From: Actinopolymorpha sp. NPDC004070 | Lineage (GTDB): Bacteria > Actinomycetota > Actinomycetes > Propionibacteriales > Actinopolymorphaceae | Assembly (NCBI RefSeq): GCF_040610475.1 | Contig: NZ_JBEXMJ010000004.1 | Span: 124,001 to 188,000, forward strand | Reading direction: 5' to 3' | DNA: 64,000 nt | Shown here: positions 50,866-61,044 of the stretch, piece by piece | Layout: the number at the start of each line of letters is the position of its first letter | Numbering within the stretch: position 1 is the stretch's first letter | Notes under the pieces: generated by a model | Database searches by the model: none | What the model saw: only the letters and a program-made list of their open reading frames with translations | What the model was told of the DNA's origin: nothing | Position numbers and translations under genes: made by a program

Positions 50866-52377
50866 TCAGCTGCTGTGCGGTGCACCTCCGGCGAGCCGCC
50901 GCGCCGCCGCGCTGAACGCGTCGCCGCGCGCGCCGTAGCTCGCGAAGAGGTCGAAGGACGCGCAGCCGGGCGCGAGGAGCACGGTGTCGCCTGGCCGGGC
51001 CAGGTGCCGCGCGTGCGCCACGACGCGATCCATGACCTCAGTCTCGCCGTCGGCGACCTCCACGACGGGGACCTCGGGCGCGTGTCGCGACAGTGCCTCG
51101 AAGATCAGTCTCCGGTCGCGGCCGAGGAGCACGACAGCCCGCAGCCGGTCCTTCACCGCTTGTACCAGGTCGTCGAAATCCTGGCCCTTGGCGAGACCGC
51201 CCGCGACCCAGACCACCGAGTCGTACGACAGCAGCGAGGCCAGCGCGGCGTGCGCGTTGGTGGCCTTGGAGTCGTCGACGTAGGGGATGCCGTCGACGTC
51301 CGCCACCCGCTGGATGCGGTGCGGCTCCAACGTGAAGTTGGTGAGACCCGCCTTGACCGCGCCCGGAGGGACGCCGTGCGCGCGGGCCAGCGCCGCCGCG
51401 GCCAGCGCGTTGGCGACGTTGTGCGGCGCCGACGAGGGAAGGTCGCGGACGTTGCACAGTTCGGCGGCGGAGGTGCGGCGCTGCTCGACGAAGGCCCGGT
51501 CGGCGAGCACCCCGTCGACCACGCCGAGCATCCCGGCGGCCGGGATGCCGGCGGTGAAGCCGATCGCCCGGCAGCCCTCCACGACGTCGGCCGCCCGGAC
51601 GAGCTCCTCGGTGGCGGCGTCGGCGACGTTGTAGACGCAGGCGATCTCGCAACCCTCGAAGATCTTGCCCTTGTCGGCGGCGTAGCGGTCCAGAGTGCCG
51701 TGCCAGTCGAGGTGGTCGGGCGCGACGTTCAGCACGGCCGCGGCCCGCGGCCACAGCCGGCGCGACCAGTGCAGCTGAAAGCTGGACAGCTCGACGGCGA
51801 GGACGTCGTACGGCTCGGGGTCGAGGACGGCGTCCACGACCGGGGCGCCGATGTTGCCGACCGCCGCGGTCCGCAACCCGGCGGCGGACAGGATCGAGGC
51901 CAGCATCCCGACCGTGGTCGTCTTGCCGTTGGTGCCGGTGAGAGTGAGCCAGGGCGCGACGTGTTCGGGGTCGCGCAGCCGCAGGGCGAGGTCGACCTCG
52001 CCGAGGATCGGGACGCCGGCGGCGGCCGCCTGGGCCAGGATCGGGGCGTCGGGCCGCCAGCCAGGCGAGGTGACCACGACGTCGGGCAGTTGCCCCGGGA
52101 AGGAGCCGGGCATGGCGTCGGTCGAGCCCGGGCCGAGCCGGACGTCCGCGCCGAGGGTCTCCAGGATCGTCGCGCGCTCGCGCTCGGCGTCGCCGTCCCG
52201 CTCGTCCACCACAGCCACCCGCGCGCCCACACCCAGCAGGCCGGCGGCGGCGGAGTAGCCGGACACGCCGATCCCGGTGACGAGCGCGGACAGCTGCGGC
52301 CAGGGCGAATGCCGGTCGGCGGTGTCCAGCCACTCCGGCCCCGCGTGCTGTGCGTTCCGGGCGTCGGTCTCGCTCAT
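50866..52377 (-). CDS. murD: UDP-MurNAc-L-Ala-D-Glu ligase
   Basis: The 503-residue ligase has [38 protein letters not shown] (ATP loop), [39 protein letters not shown] and [12 protein letters not shown]. It adds D-Glu. The ATG overlaps the mraY stop (ATGA). Length is slightly above the usual 440-490 because of an N-terminal extension of about 25 residues. Confidence 0.97.
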   Translation of the reverse strand: MSETDARNAQHAGPEWLDTADRHSPWPQLSALVTGIGVSGYSAAAGLLGVGARVAVVDERDGDAERERATILETLGADVRLGPGSTDAMPGSFPGQLPDVVVTSPGWRPDAPILAQAAAAGVPILGEVDLALRLRDPEHVAPWLTLTGTNGKTTTVGMLASILSAAGLRTAAVGNIGAPVVDAVLDPEPYDVLAVELSSFQLHWSRRLWPRAAAVLNVAPDHLDWHGTLDRYAADKGKIFEGCEIACVYNVADAATEELVRAADVVEGCRAIGFTAGIPAAGMLGVVDGVLADRAFVEQRRTSAAELCNVRDLPSSAPHNVANALAAAALARAHGVPPGAVKAGLTNFTLEPHRIQRVADVDGIPYVDDSKATNAHAALASLLSYDSVVWVAGGLAKGQDFDDLVQAVKDRLRAVVLLGRDRRLIFEALSRHAPEVPVVEVADGETEVMDRVVAHARHLARPGDTVLLAPGCASFDLFASYGARGDAFSAAARRLAGGAPHSS

Positions 52378-53459
52378 GCTCCGGACACCCACTCGGCGTA
52401 GAAGATCCCGATCGCGCCGGCCACACAGATTCCGCAGATGATCCAGAACCGGATCACGATGGTGACCTCGTTCCAGCCCTTCAGCTCGAAGTGGTGGTGG
52501 ATCGGTGCCATCCGGAAGATCCGGCGCGGGGTGCCGGTGCGCCATCGGGTGAACTTGAAGAAGCCGGTCTGCAGCATCACCGAGGCCACCTCGATGAGGA
52601 AGAGGCCTCCGATGGCGATCAGCAGCAGCTCGGTGCGGGTGAAGACCGCCATCGCGGCCACCCCGCCGCCCAGCGCGAGCGAGCCGGTGTCGCCCATGAT
52701 GATCTTGGCTGGTGAGGCGTTCCACCATAAGAAGCCGAAACAGGCCGCGGTGACGGCGAACGCCACTACCGCCAGGTCGTACGGATCACGGACCTCGTAG
52801 CACTTCGCGGCCGGCTGGTTGAAGCACGCCTGGTTGAACTGCCAGACGCAGATCAGGGTGTACGCCGCGAACACCATCACCGAGGCGCCCGTGGCCAGGC
52901 CGTCCAGACCGTCGGTGAGGTTGACCCCGTTGGACGTCGCCGCGATCAGGAAGAGCACCCACAGAACGAAGACGATCGAGCCGAGCTCCAGCCAGGGGAC
53001 CCGGATGTCGCGGATGAACGAGACAAAGGTCGAGCCCGGCGTGACGTTGCGCTCGTCCGGGAACTGCAGCGCCAGGATGGCGAAGATCACCGCGACCGAG
53101 GTCTGCCCGGCCAGCTTGGTCTTGGCCCGCAGCCCCAGGCTGCGCTGCCGGGACACCTTGAGGTAGTCGTCCAGGAACCCGACCAGGCCGAGCCCGACCA
53201 TCAGCATCAGCACCAGCGCGCCGGACGCCGACGGCAGCCGCCAGACGAACAGGTGCGCGGCCACGTAGCCGAGCACCGCCGCCACGATGATCACGACGCC
53301 GCCCATCGTGGGCGTACCCCGCTTGGTGTGGTGCGACGTCGGTCCGTCGTCACGGATGATCTGGCCGTACCCCCGGGCGGCGAGCATCCGGATCGCGACG
53401 GGAGTGCCCAGCAGCGAGATCAGTAGTGAGACCCCGCCGGCGAGGAGGATGGCCTTCAC
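52374..53459 (-). CDS. mraY: Phospho-MurNAc-pentapeptide translocase
   Basis: The 361-residue protein has about ten helices, [48 protein letters not shown] and [17 protein letters not shown], with the three catalytic Asp residues, and [13 protein letters not shown]. It makes lipid I. A GTG start overlaps the murF stop (GTGA). Confidence 0.97.
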   Translation of the reverse strand: MKAILLAGGVSLLISLLGTPVAIRMLAARGYGQIIRDDGPTSHHTKRGTPTMGGVVIIVAAVLGYVAAHLFVWRLPSASGALVLMLMVGLGLVGFLDDYLKVSRQRSLGLRAKTKLAGQTSVAVIFAILALQFPDERNVTPGSTFVSFIRDIRVPWLELGSIVFVLWVLFLIAATSNGVNLTDGLDGLATGASVMVFAAYTLICVWQFNQACFNQPAAKCYEVRDPYDLAVVAFAVTAACFGFLWWNASPAKIIMGDTGSLALGGGVAAMAVFTRTELLLIAIGGLFLIEVASVMLQTGFFKFTRWRTGTPRRIFRMAPIHHHFELKGWNEVTIVIRFWIICGICVAGAIGIFYAEWVSGA

Positions 53460-54895
53460 GCGCGGCCCTCCACGGTCCCGGTCCCCCGACCACTCCCACT
53501 GCCGCCCGCGTCCTCACTCAGGGTGTCACCCAGGTGACGCAACCCCGCGTCCCGCGAGGACTTGACGAGTACGACGTCACCGGCACGGAGCTCTCGCCGC
53601 AAAAGCGCGAGCGCCTGATCGGTGTCCGGCACGAAGACCGACTCCTCTCCCGAATAACCTTCCGCCCGGGCTCCGCGCTCGATCGCACGGGCGCCCGCGC
53701 CCACCGCCACCAGCCGGGACACACCCAGCCGCACCGCAAGTCTGCCGACACCCTCGTGGGCCTCGTCCGCGGCCTCCCCGAGTTCGAGCATCTCACCCAG
53801 CACCGCCCATGAGCGGCCACCCCTCGCCAGCACCGGCAACGTCTCCAGGGCCGCCCGCATGGAGTCCGGGTTGGCGTTGTAGGCGTCGTTGACGATCGTC
53901 ACGCCGTCGGAGCGGACGCTCACCTCCATCCGCCAGCGCGACAGCGCCACCGCGGCCGACAGGCGCTCGGCGACCGCGACGACGTCCAGGCCGACCGCGA
54001 GGCCGACCGCGGCGACCGCCAGCGCGTTGGCCACGTGGTGCCGGCCGACCAGGCCGAGCGCCACCTTGGCGCTCCCTCCCGGGGTCACCAGCTCGAACGC
54101 CGCCCGGCCGGCGTCGTCGAGACGAACGCCCTCGGCACGGACGGTGGCGTCGGGACCCTCGCCCACCCAGACGGTCCGGCCGCGGTTCTTCCCGGCCATC
54201 GCGGCGACCAGCGGGTCGTCGGCGTTGAGGACCGCGACGCCGTCCTCGCCGAGGGCCTCCACCAGCTCGCCCTTGGCCTTGGCCGTCATCTCCTTGCCGC
54301 CGAACTCCCCCACGTGGGCGAGGCCGACGTTGAGGACGACGGAGATGTCGGGCGGCGCCAGCTCGGTGAGGTAGCGGATGTGCCCGACCCCCCTCGCGCC
54401 CATCTCGAGTACGAGGTAGCGGGTCTCCTCGTCGGCCCGCAGGACGGTCAGCGGCATGCCCAGCTCGTCGTTCAGCGACCCTTCCGGCGCCACCGTCTCA
54501 CCGGCACCGGCCAGGAGCTGCGCGAGCAGGTCCTTGGTCGTGGTCTTGCCCGCCGACCCGGTGACCGCCACCAGCGTGAGGTCGGGAAGCCGGTCGAGCA
54601 GATGCCGGGCCAGCCGGCCCGTGGCCGCGACGGAGGCGTCCCGGTGACCCTGCGCCGGCGGTGCCACCACGCACGGCAGGCCCGGCAGCGGCCGGCTGCT
54701 CAGCACCGCCGCAGCGCCCTTGTGGACCGCCTCGGCGGCGAAGTCGTGCCCGCGCCCGTCGGCGACGAACAGCCCGCGCGGCGACAGCTTCCGGGTGTCG
54801 GCGGCCACTCCCCCGGTGACGGTCGAGTCGGGGTCGGCCTCGTGCAGTTCCCCGCCGACCGCGGCCGCGATCTCCGCCAGCGTCATCGTGATCAT
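53456..54895 (-). CDS. murF: UDP-MurNAc-tripeptide D-Ala-D-Ala ligase
   Basis: The 479-residue ligase has [13 protein letters not shown] at the start, the ATP loop [61 protein letters not shown] and [10 protein letters not shown]. It adds D-Ala-D-Ala. The ATG overlaps the murE stop (ATGA). The last 15 residues are a Gly/Ser/Arg tail. Confidence 0.97.
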   Translation of the reverse strand: MITMTLAEIAAAVGGELHEADPDSTVTGGVAADTRKLSPRGLFVADGRGHDFAAEAVHKGAAAVLSSRPLPGLPCVVAPPAQGHRDASVAATGRLARHLLDRLPDLTLVAVTGSAGKTTTKDLLAQLLAGAGETVAPEGSLNDELGMPLTVLRADEETRYLVLEMGARGVGHIRYLTELAPPDISVVLNVGLAHVGEFGGKEMTAKAKGELVEALGEDGVAVLNADDPLVAAMAGKNRGRTVWVGEGPDATVRAEGVRLDDAGRAAFELVTPGGSAKVALGLVGRHHVANALAVAAVGLAVGLDVVAVAERLSAAVALSRWRMEVSVRSDGVTIVNDAYNANPDSMRAALETLPVLARGGRSWAVLGEMLELGEAADEAHEGVGRLAVRLGVSRLVAVGAGARAIERGARAEGYSGEESVFVPDTDQALALLRRELRAGDVVLVKSSRDAGLRHLGDTLSEDAGGSGSGRGTGTVEGRA

Positions 54896-56583
54896 CGCTG
54901 CGCCCCTTCCTGCCCGGCTCCCTGACCGGCTTCGTGCCTCGCTTCGTGCCCGGCCTTGTGCCCCGCCTCGTGGCCGGCGGCCGGGGCGGCGCCGTGGCCG
55001 CCGGACATCCGCGCCAGCTCCTCGGAGACGACGACCCTGTCGTCGAAGGGGTGCACCACCCCGCCGATCTCCTGGCCCTGCTCGTGACCCTTGCCCAGGA
55101 CGAGCACGGCGTCCCCGGGCCGAGCGGCCCCGAGTGCGTACCGGATCGCCTCCCGCCGGTCGGCGACCTCCCGCACCTCGCCCCGGTCGGCGGCGGGCAC
55201 CTCGCGGGCACCGGCGAGCGCCGCCGCCCGGATCGCCGCCGGGTCCTCCGAGCGCGGGTTGTCGTCGGTGATCACCGTGAGGTCGGCGTGCCGGGCCGCG
55301 GTGGCACCCATCAGCGGTCGCTTGCCCCGGTCCCGGTCGCCGCCGCATCCCAGCACCGTGACCAGGCGTCCGGGCGTGCGCGCCCGCATGGTGTCCAGGG
55401 CCCGGGCGATCGCGTCCGGGGTGTGGGCGTAGTCCACCAGTACGACGAAATCCTGGCCGGCGGCCACGCGTTCCATCCGGCCGGGCAGGGCCACCTCGGC
55501 GAACGCCGGCAGGAACTCCCGGGGGTACAGCCCCGCGGTGGCGAGCACGGCGGTCGCCAGCAGGGCGTTGGCGACGTTGAAGTCCCCGGGCAGGGACAAG
55601 GAGACGGCCTCGTCGATCCCGCCGGGACCGCACACCCGGAAACCGCTGCCGCCGTCGGCCGCCGCCTCGACGTCCTCGGCCCGCCAGTCGGCCGCCGGGT
55701 CGCCGGCCGCGGAGTACGTCACCACCTCGATCGGCGCCTCCCGGGCCAGCCGCCGTCCGTGCTCGTCGTCGAGGTTGACCACGCCGACCCGGGCGTGCTC
55801 GGGGGTGAACAGCCGCGCCTTGGCCAGGAAGTAGGACTCCAGGTCGCCGTGGAACTCCAGGTGGTCCTGGCTGAGGTTGGTGAACCCGGCCACGTCGTAG
55901 ATCGTCCCGTCCACCCGGCCGTGGACCAGGGCGTGACTGGAGACCTCCATCGACACCGCCTGCACGCCGCGCTCGAGCATCACCGCGAGCAGCGCCTGCA
56001 GGTCCGGCGCTTCCGGCGTGGTCCGGGCGCTGGGCAGGGTCTCGGTCCCGATGCGGGTGCCGGTGGTGCCGAGCAGGCCGGTGCGCCGCCCGGCGTACCG
56101 GAGTGCGGCCTCCAGCAGGAACGCCGTGGTGGTCTTGCCGTTGGTGCCGGTGATCCCGAGCATCAGCAGGTCACGGGCGGGGTTGCCGTACATCCAGGCG
56201 GACAGCTCGCCCACCGCGGCCCGCGGGTCGGGCACCACGAGCGTCGCCAGTCCGGCCGCCTCGCACCGGCCACGGCCTGCCGGGTCGGTCAGAGCGGCGA
56301 CGGCACCGCCGTCGGCGGCGGTCCGGGCGTAGGTGGCTCCGTGGGAGCGGTCACCCGGCCGGGCGACGTACAGGTCACCTGGCACGACCGCCCGCGAGTC
56401 CTGGCTGACGCCGGTGATCACCACGTCGGCCCAGCCGGCGTCGGAACGCTCGGCGTACGACACCTCGGCCGGTGCGAGCTCGACCCCCGGCAGCGCGGAA
56501 AGGAAGGAGACGACCTCCGGCAGCGTCCGGCGGAGCGGACGTGTCGGACGCGGGGTCATCGCGCCGGTGGCTGGGACGGCCAC
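54892..56583 (-). CDS. murE: UDP-MurNAc-tripeptide synthetase, DAP-adding
   Basis: The 563-residue ligase has ITGVSQDSRAVVPGDLYVA, the ATP loop [44 protein letters not shown] and TDDNPRSEDPAAI. The DNPR motif is the sign of diaminopimelate as substrate; whether LL or meso cannot be read. The C-terminal 35 residues are a His/Glu/Gly/Ala repeat (AGHEAGHKAGHEARHEAG) coded by imperfect tandem repeats, absent from characterised enzymes. The GTG start is set by GGGAGG 7 bases upstream. Confidence 0.95.
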   Translation of the reverse strand: MAVPATGAMTPRPTRPLRRTLPEVVSFLSALPGVELAPAEVSYAERSDAGWADVVITGVSQDSRAVVPGDLYVARPGDRSHGATYARTAADGGAVAALTDPAGRGRCEAAGLATLVVPDPRAAVGELSAWMYGNPARDLLMLGITGTNGKTTTAFLLEAALRYAGRRTGLLGTTGTRIGTETLPSARTTPEAPDLQALLAVMLERGVQAVSMEVSSHALVHGRVDGTIYDVAGFTNLSQDHLEFHGDLESYFLAKARLFTPEHARVGVVNLDDEHGRRLAREAPIEVVTYSAAGDPAADWRAEDVEAAADGGSGFRVCGPGGIDEAVSLSLPGDFNVANALLATAVLATAGLYPREFLPAFAEVALPGRMERVAAGQDFVVLVDYAHTPDAIARALDTMRARTPGRLVTVLGCGGDRDRGKRPLMGATAARHADLTVITDDNPRSEDPAAIRAAALAGAREVPAADRGEVREVADRREAIRYALGAARPGDAVLVLGKGHEQGQEIGGVVHPFDDRVVVSEELARMSGGHGAAPAAGHEAGHKAGHEARHEAGQGAGQEGAQR

Positions 56584-56791
56584 GGGGTTTCCTCCCTCGA
56601 TGTCGAGTTTCTTCACCCACCCCCGTCCGGGGCGGGCCGGCGCGGTGCGGCCGGGGCGCGGCCGGACGCGCGTTCCCCCACGCGCCACCGTCTGGGCCGT
56701 GAGGTTACAGCGTCACAGCGGTGATCGCCTCCGGACGCGTCGCCGCCACCTCAGGTGCCCCTTCCCAGGGCAGCGGCCGCGAGGGTCACGG

Positions 56792-56801
56792 TCACCGGTG
56801 A
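56792..56801. repeat. Palindrome between ftsI and murE
   Basis: TCACCGGTGA, a 10-bp palindrome adjoining the 10-bp tandem repeats at the end of ftsI. It could form the tip of a hairpin with them. Confidence 0.4.
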
Positions 56802-56838
56802 TCACCAGGGCTCACCAGGGCTCACCAGGGCTCACCAG
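56801..56838. repeat. 10-bp tandem repeat, 4 copies, over the ftsI stop codon
   Basis: ATCACCAGGG, CTCACCAGGG twice, and CTCACCAGTA. On the minus strand each unit reads CTGGTGAG, which is Leu or Trp codon plus TGA: the real ftsI stop is in one unit and the repeats copy it into the 248-bp gap before murE. Confidence 0.93.
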
Positions 56839-58925
56839 TAGAGGGGCAGCACGGGCGACTTGGTGCCGGTGGGCGGGACGCCGTACTTCTGCAGGGTGAA
56901 CGCCATGATGTCGTGGAAGACGGGCGCGGCGAGCCCGCTTCCGCTGTTGCCGCCCTTCTTGGGGTCCTGCAGGTCGACGTACACCACGAAGCGTGGGTCG
57001 TCGGCCGGAGCGAATCCCGCGAACGACGCGGTGTAACCCCGGTAACAGCCACAGCTTGAGTCCGCCCGCTGGGCGGTTCCCGTCTTTCCGGCGATCCGGT
57101 AGCCCGGGATCGCGGCCTTCGTGGCCAGCGCGTCGGGTCCCTGGACGACCTGCTCCATCATCCGGGCCACGGTGGCCGCGGCCTGCTTACTCACCACCCT
57201 GGTCCGCCTGGGCGCGGGGTTCGGGGTGAGCTTGCCCTCGTCGTCGACGAACCCCTTGACCAGGCTCGGGTCGACCCGTACGCCGCCGTTGGCGACCGCG
57301 GCCACCGCGGCGGTCAGCTGGACCGCGGTCACCGACATGCCCTGGCCGAACGAGATCGTCGCCCGGCGAAGCGGGCTCCAGTCGGACACCTTGCCGATGG
57401 TGCCTCCCGACTCACCCGGGTACTGCACAGCGGTGGGTTTGCCCATCCCGAACTTGCGGAGGTAGGAGGCCTGCAGCTTCTTCGGCATGCCCTCGGCGGC
57501 CAGCACGACGCCGATGTTGCTCGACCTCGCCAGGGCGCCCGCGAAGGTGAGGTTGACCGTGCCGTGTCCCCACCAGTCGCCGATCCGGCGGCCGTCCCGG
57601 ATCAGATAGCCCGGTGCCCTGATTCTCGTGGAGGGCGTGACGTAGCCGCTGTCGACCAGTGCCGAGGCGGTCAGCACCTTGGCCACGCTGCCCGGCTCGT
57701 ACACCTCCTGGAAGGGCCGGTTGACGCGGTCCTCGGCAGGCGACTTCGTCGGGTGGTTGGGGTCGAACGTGGGCGCGGTGGCTACCGCCACCAGCTCGCC
57801 CGTACGGGTGTCCATCACCACGACGTCGCCGCTGCGGGACTCGGTGGCCTTGACCTGCGCGGCGATCGCCTGCTGCGCAGCCCACTGGACGTCCCGGTTG
57901 ATCGTCAACCGGACGTTGGCGCCGGGTACGGGGTCCTCCTCCGAACTGTGCGCCAGCGGGATCTGCTGGCCGTTCAGGCCCCGCTCGTAGACCATGTGGC
58001 CGTCCTTGCCCCGCAGCCTGCCGTCCAGGGCGTACTCGATCCCGGACAGTCCGCCGCCGTCGGAGCCGGCGAAGCCGATGATGTTCGCCGCCACCTGGCC
58101 GGACGGATAGGTCCGCATCGGGTCGGGCTCGGTCAGCACGCCGCCCAGACCCTCCGCCCGGAGGGCGTCACGCGCCTTCTTCCAGGTCTGCGTCGGAACC
58201 CTGCGGTCGAGGTAGACGAACCTCGTCCTCGGCGTACGCAGCTTGGCCGTCAGCTCGGCCTGGTCGACCTTCAGGATCGGGGCGAGGGTCTCCGCGATCT
58301 GCCCGGCGTCGGGCCGGGTGAGCGTCGGGTCCGCGGTGACCGCCAGCGTGTCCACGGTGGTCGCGAGGGGTACGCCCGTCGCGTCGGTGATCTCCCCGCG
58401 AGTCGCGTGCAGGGTGACCCGGCTGATGCGTTCCTTCACGGCCGCGTTGGCGTACGCCGCCCCGTCGAAGCCCTGCAACTGGACGAGCCGCCCGGCGAAC
58501 ACCGACATCACGAACGCGACCAGCAGGAAGCCCACCCGCAGCCGGCGTTCGGTGCGGCCGAGCCGCAGGGTCCGCGGCGGGCGGCCGGGCGAGGGCCGGA
58601 CCACCCGGGCCTGGGTGGCGGGCCGCCGGCGGCGTACGGGCACACCGGTCGCTGCCGGGGAGGACCGGCGGGTGGTGTCCCCCGAACGCGGAGCACCGGC
58701 CGAGCGGCTGGTGGATCGGCCGGTGGTGGACCGGCCGGTGCCGCGGTCGGCTCCCCGCGCGGACTGACGGCCGGCTGCCGGACGCGCCGGCCGACCGGGC
58801 CGGTGGGCACCCGAGGTGTTGTCACCGGTGCCCCGGCCGCCGCCGGAGCCGGTGCCGCCCGAGCCGGTTGGACGGCCGGCGCCCTTGGCGCGGCCGGACG
58901 GTTTGCGCGGACGCTCCTCGCTCAC
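56832..58925 (-). CDS. ftsI: Septal class B penicillin-binding protein FtsI (PBP3)
   Basis: The 697-residue protein has an N-terminal basic, Gly/Ser/Arg/Pro-rich cytoplasmic tail of about 128 residues, one membrane helix at about 131-148, a pedestal domain (RGEITDATGVPLATTV) and the transpeptidase domain with YEPGSVAKVLT (catalytic Ser413), SSN in ALARSSNIG, and AGKTGTAQ (Lys614). It crosslinks septal wall. A short Cys pair (SSCGCYRGYTASFAGF) follows KTG. The GTG start overlaps the ftsL-like stop (GTGA). Confidence 0.97.
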   Translation of the reverse strand: MSEERPRKPSGRAKGAGRPTGSGGTGSGGGRGTGDNTSGAHRPGRPARPAAGRQSARGADRGTGRSTTGRSTSRSAGAPRSGDTTRRSSPAATGVPVRRRRPATQARVVRPSPGRPPRTLRLGRTERRLRVGFLLVAFVMSVFAGRLVQLQGFDGAAYANAAVKERISRVTLHATRGEITDATGVPLATTVDTLAVTADPTLTRPDAGQIAETLAPILKVDQAELTAKLRTPRTRFVYLDRRVPTQTWKKARDALRAEGLGGVLTEPDPMRTYPSGQVAANIIGFAGSDGGGLSGIEYALDGRLRGKDGHMVYERGLNGQQIPLAHSSEEDPVPGANVRLTINRDVQWAAQQAIAAQVKATESRSGDVVVMDTRTGELVAVATAPTFDPNHPTKSPAEDRVNRPFQEVYEPGSVAKVLTASALVDSGYVTPSTRIRAPGYLIRDGRRIGDWWGHGTVNLTFAGALARSSNIGVVLAAEGMPKKLQASYLRKFGMGKPTAVQYPGESGGTIGKVSDWSPLRRATISFGQGMSVTAVQLTAAVAAVANGGVRVDPSLVKGFVDDEGKLTPNPAPRRTRVVSKQAAATVARMMEQVVQGPDALATKAAIPGYRIAGKTGTAQRADSSCGCYRGYTASFAGFAPADDPRFVVYVDLQDPKKGGNSGSGLAAPVFHDIMAFTLQKYGVPPTGTKSPVLPLYW

Positions 58926-59614
58926 CGGTCACCCCCGCCCGAGGTCGGCGGCTCCAGCGTCACCAGAGGCGTCGAACCCGAGGGCCGCTCCGTCCCGGAC
59001 TGCCCGGCCCGGGATTGCCCGTCCTGCGGCTGGTTGGTCCCAGGCTGCGACTGGGTGCCCTGGCCAGCGGTCGTCCCGCCCGCGCCGGGATCGGTGGGCC
59101 CCTGGCCCGGCTGAGTGCCCGGCTGAGTGCCGGGCTGAGTACTGGTCTGGGTGCCCGGCCGGCCCGTCGACACCTGGGGCGACATGCTGTCGCCGACCTG
59201 GGCCGACGGGCTCGGCGCCGGCGTCACGCGTGCCTTCGCGGGCACCGCGTCGCCGAGCACGGCGCCGTCGCGAAGGCGCAGGAACACCGGGTTGGTGTTG
59301 GGCACCATGCCCAGACGCTCGGCCTGTCCGGCCAGGTGCTCCGGCGCCCGCATCGCCGCGACCTGCTGCTCCAGTTCCGCCTGGCGGTCCTGGAGCAGGG
59401 TCGTCCGGCGGGACAGGTCATGGATGGTGAACGAACCCTGCTGGACCGTGGTGTTGAGCAGCAACAGACCGAGCAGGCCGGCGCTGAGGATCGCCACGAC
59501 GAGGATGACGAACGGCGCCCTGGACGGCTGGGGCTCCGGTTTCGGCACCACCCGGAGCCGTGGCCGCGGAGCCACCTCCCGTACTGGCCGGTTGAGACTC
59601 TCCAGGGCACTCAT
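58922..59614 (-). CDS. FtsL-like septum protein
   Basis: The 230-residue bitopic protein has a cytoplasmic tail, one helix at about 34-53 ([20 protein letters not shown]), a short coiled coil ([28 protein letters not shown]) and a sequence block [16 protein letters not shown] typical of actinobacterial FtsL/septum initiator proteins. A disordered outer tail of about 100 residues ([12 protein letters not shown]) follows, coded by tandem repeats near 59105-59150. It sits where ftsL is expected, between rsmH and ftsI, and overlaps both by 4 bases. Confidence 0.85.
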   Translation of the reverse strand: MSALESLNRPVREVAPRPRLRVVPKPEPQPSRAPFVILVVAILSAGLLGLLLLNTTVQQGSFTIHDLSRRTTLLQDRQAELEQQVAAMRAPEHLAGQAERLGMVPNTNPVFLRLRDGAVLGDAVPAKARVTPAPSPSAQVGDSMSPQVSTGRPGTQTSTQPGTQPGTQPGQGPTDPGAGGTTAGQGTQSQPGTNQPQDGQSRAGQSGTERPSGSTPLVTLEPPTSGGGDR

Positions 59615-60603
59615 GCCGCTCCCCCTCTGCTCGCCGTACGGCGACTGTCAAGAATCCGTTCCGCTGCCCTCATCCGCACCGACGTGGCACGTGGGTTCGA
59701 CTCCACCTCTTCCGGCGTGGCCTTCTCGGCCCCGCGGGTCAGCAGGCGGAGTACGGCTTCGTGTCCCGGTGGTACTGCCGGGACACCCGGCGGGACGTCC
59801 GGGCGCGCGAGCGCACCCAACGTCTGCTTCACCAGGCGGTCCTCCAGCGAGTGGTACGCGAGGACGACGACCCGGCCGCCGACTGCCAGCCGGTCCACCG
59901 CGGCCGGCAGTGCGCGTTCGAGGGCGGCGATCTCGCCGTTGACCTCGATCCGGAGCGCCTGGAAGGTGCGCTTGGCCGGGTGGCCGCCGACCTGCCGGTC
60001 GGCGCCGGGGATGGCGGAGCGAAGAAGGTCGACCAGTTGCCTGCTGGTGGCCAGCGGCGTGGTCTCGCGTTGCCGGACGACGGCGTCGGCGATCCGCCGG
60101 GCGAAGCGTTCCTCGCCGTACGTCCGGAGGATCCGGGCCAGCTCGGCGGCGGAATAGGTGTTGAGGACGTCGGCGGCGGTCGGGCCCTGCGTGGGATCCA
60201 TCCGCATGTCCAGTGGGGCGTCGCGGCTGTACGCGAACCCGCGCTCCACCTCGTCCAACTGGAGGGAGGACACCCCGAGGTCGAACAGGACGCCGTGCAC
60301 CCGGCGGTGGCCGAGGTCGTCGAGGACCTCCGGAAGCTGGTCGTACACCGCGTGGACACAGGTCGCGCGGTCACCGAACCGCTCCAGCCGCCTGCCGGCC
60401 GCGGCGAGTGCCTGCGGGTCACGGTCGAGGCCGATCAGGTGGGCCTGCGGGCACTCCTCCAGGAGCGCCTCCGCGTGGCCACCCAGGCCGAGCGTGGTGT
60501 CCACCACCACCGAACCGGGCTCGGTCAGTGCGGGAGCGAGCAGAGCCACCACCCGTGCCGCGAGGACGGGGACGTGGGTCGGCTCGCCGGCACGTGGGTT
60601 CAT
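59611..60603 (-). CDS. rsmH: 16S rRNA m4C1402 methyltransferase
   Basis: The 330-residue SAM enzyme has [19 protein letters not shown] (SAM motif), [46 protein letters not shown] (known block, cited by FDLGVSS), NEL-like [15 protein letters not shown] and [14 protein letters not shown]. It methylates the decoding-site cytidine. A GAGAGGA site lies 10 bases before the ATG. Confidence 0.97.
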   Translation of the reverse strand: MNPRAGEPTHVPVLAARVVALLAPALTEPGSVVVDTTLGLGGHAEALLEECPQAHLIGLDRDPQALAAAGRRLERFGDRATCVHAVYDQLPEVLDDLGHRRVHGVLFDLGVSSLQLDEVERGFAYSRDAPLDMRMDPTQGPTAADVLNTYSAAELARILRTYGEERFARRIADAVVRQRETTPLATSRQLVDLLRSAIPGADRQVGGHPAKRTFQALRIEVNGEIAALERALPAAVDRLAVGGRVVVLAYHSLEDRLVKQTLGALARPDVPPGVPAVPPGHEAVLRLLTRGAEKATPEEVESNPRATSVRMRAAERILDSRRTASRGGAA

Positions 60604-60618
60604 CGGGATTCTGTCCTC

Positions 60619-61044
60619 TCAGCCCGGCAGGCTCAGCAGGGTCGAGAGGGCGAACGACACGGCGGTGCAGGCGAGAAGGGTGATCCCGGCCGCGACGAAC
60701 CGCGCACGCAGCAGCGGCCGCAACGCTTCCTGACCTGGGTCGAGCGGCCACGAGCGGGCGGCCGAGGTGGGGTCGGTCGCACCGGACACGTGACCGGAGC
60801 GGTCTCCGCCGTGCCGGCGTACCGGTTCCTTCACCTCGACCCCCACTGCGTGCTGCTGCGTGTCGTCGCCATGCGGCCAGGTCCCCGCCCGCTCGCTGGG
60901 GAAACCGCCGTCTGGCGCCGGGGAAGGTGCGTCAGAAGGCGCAGGGAGCGGGCTGGAGACCTCACCGCACGACCACTGCTTGCTCGATCGGATGGACTGT
61001 CCGCCGGAGACCAGCGGACGGGGGTATGGAGCAGGGTGGAGCAT
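60619..61044 (-). CDS. Small tail-anchored protein between mraZ and rsmH (orf141)
   Basis: This predicted 141-residue protein starts with ATG overlapping the mraZ stop by one base (TGATG) and ends 15 bp before rsmH. It is polar and disordered (Pro, Ser, Gly, Asp) up to residue 112; a single hydrophobic helix follows (RFVAAGITLLACTAVSFALSTLL, about 114-136) with two or three residues behind it. That is the build of a tail-anchored membrane protein. No known dcw gene fits. Coupling to mraZ supports expression. Function unknown; the protein could be a division-site factor, by position only. Confidence 0.65.
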   Translation of the reverse strand: MLHPAPYPRPLVSGGQSIRSSKQWSCGEVSSPLPAPSDAPSPAPDGGFPSERAGTWPHGDDTQQHAVGVEVKEPVRRHGGDRSGHVSGATDPTSAARSWPLDPGQEALRPLLRARFVAAGITLLACTAVSFALSTLLSLPG

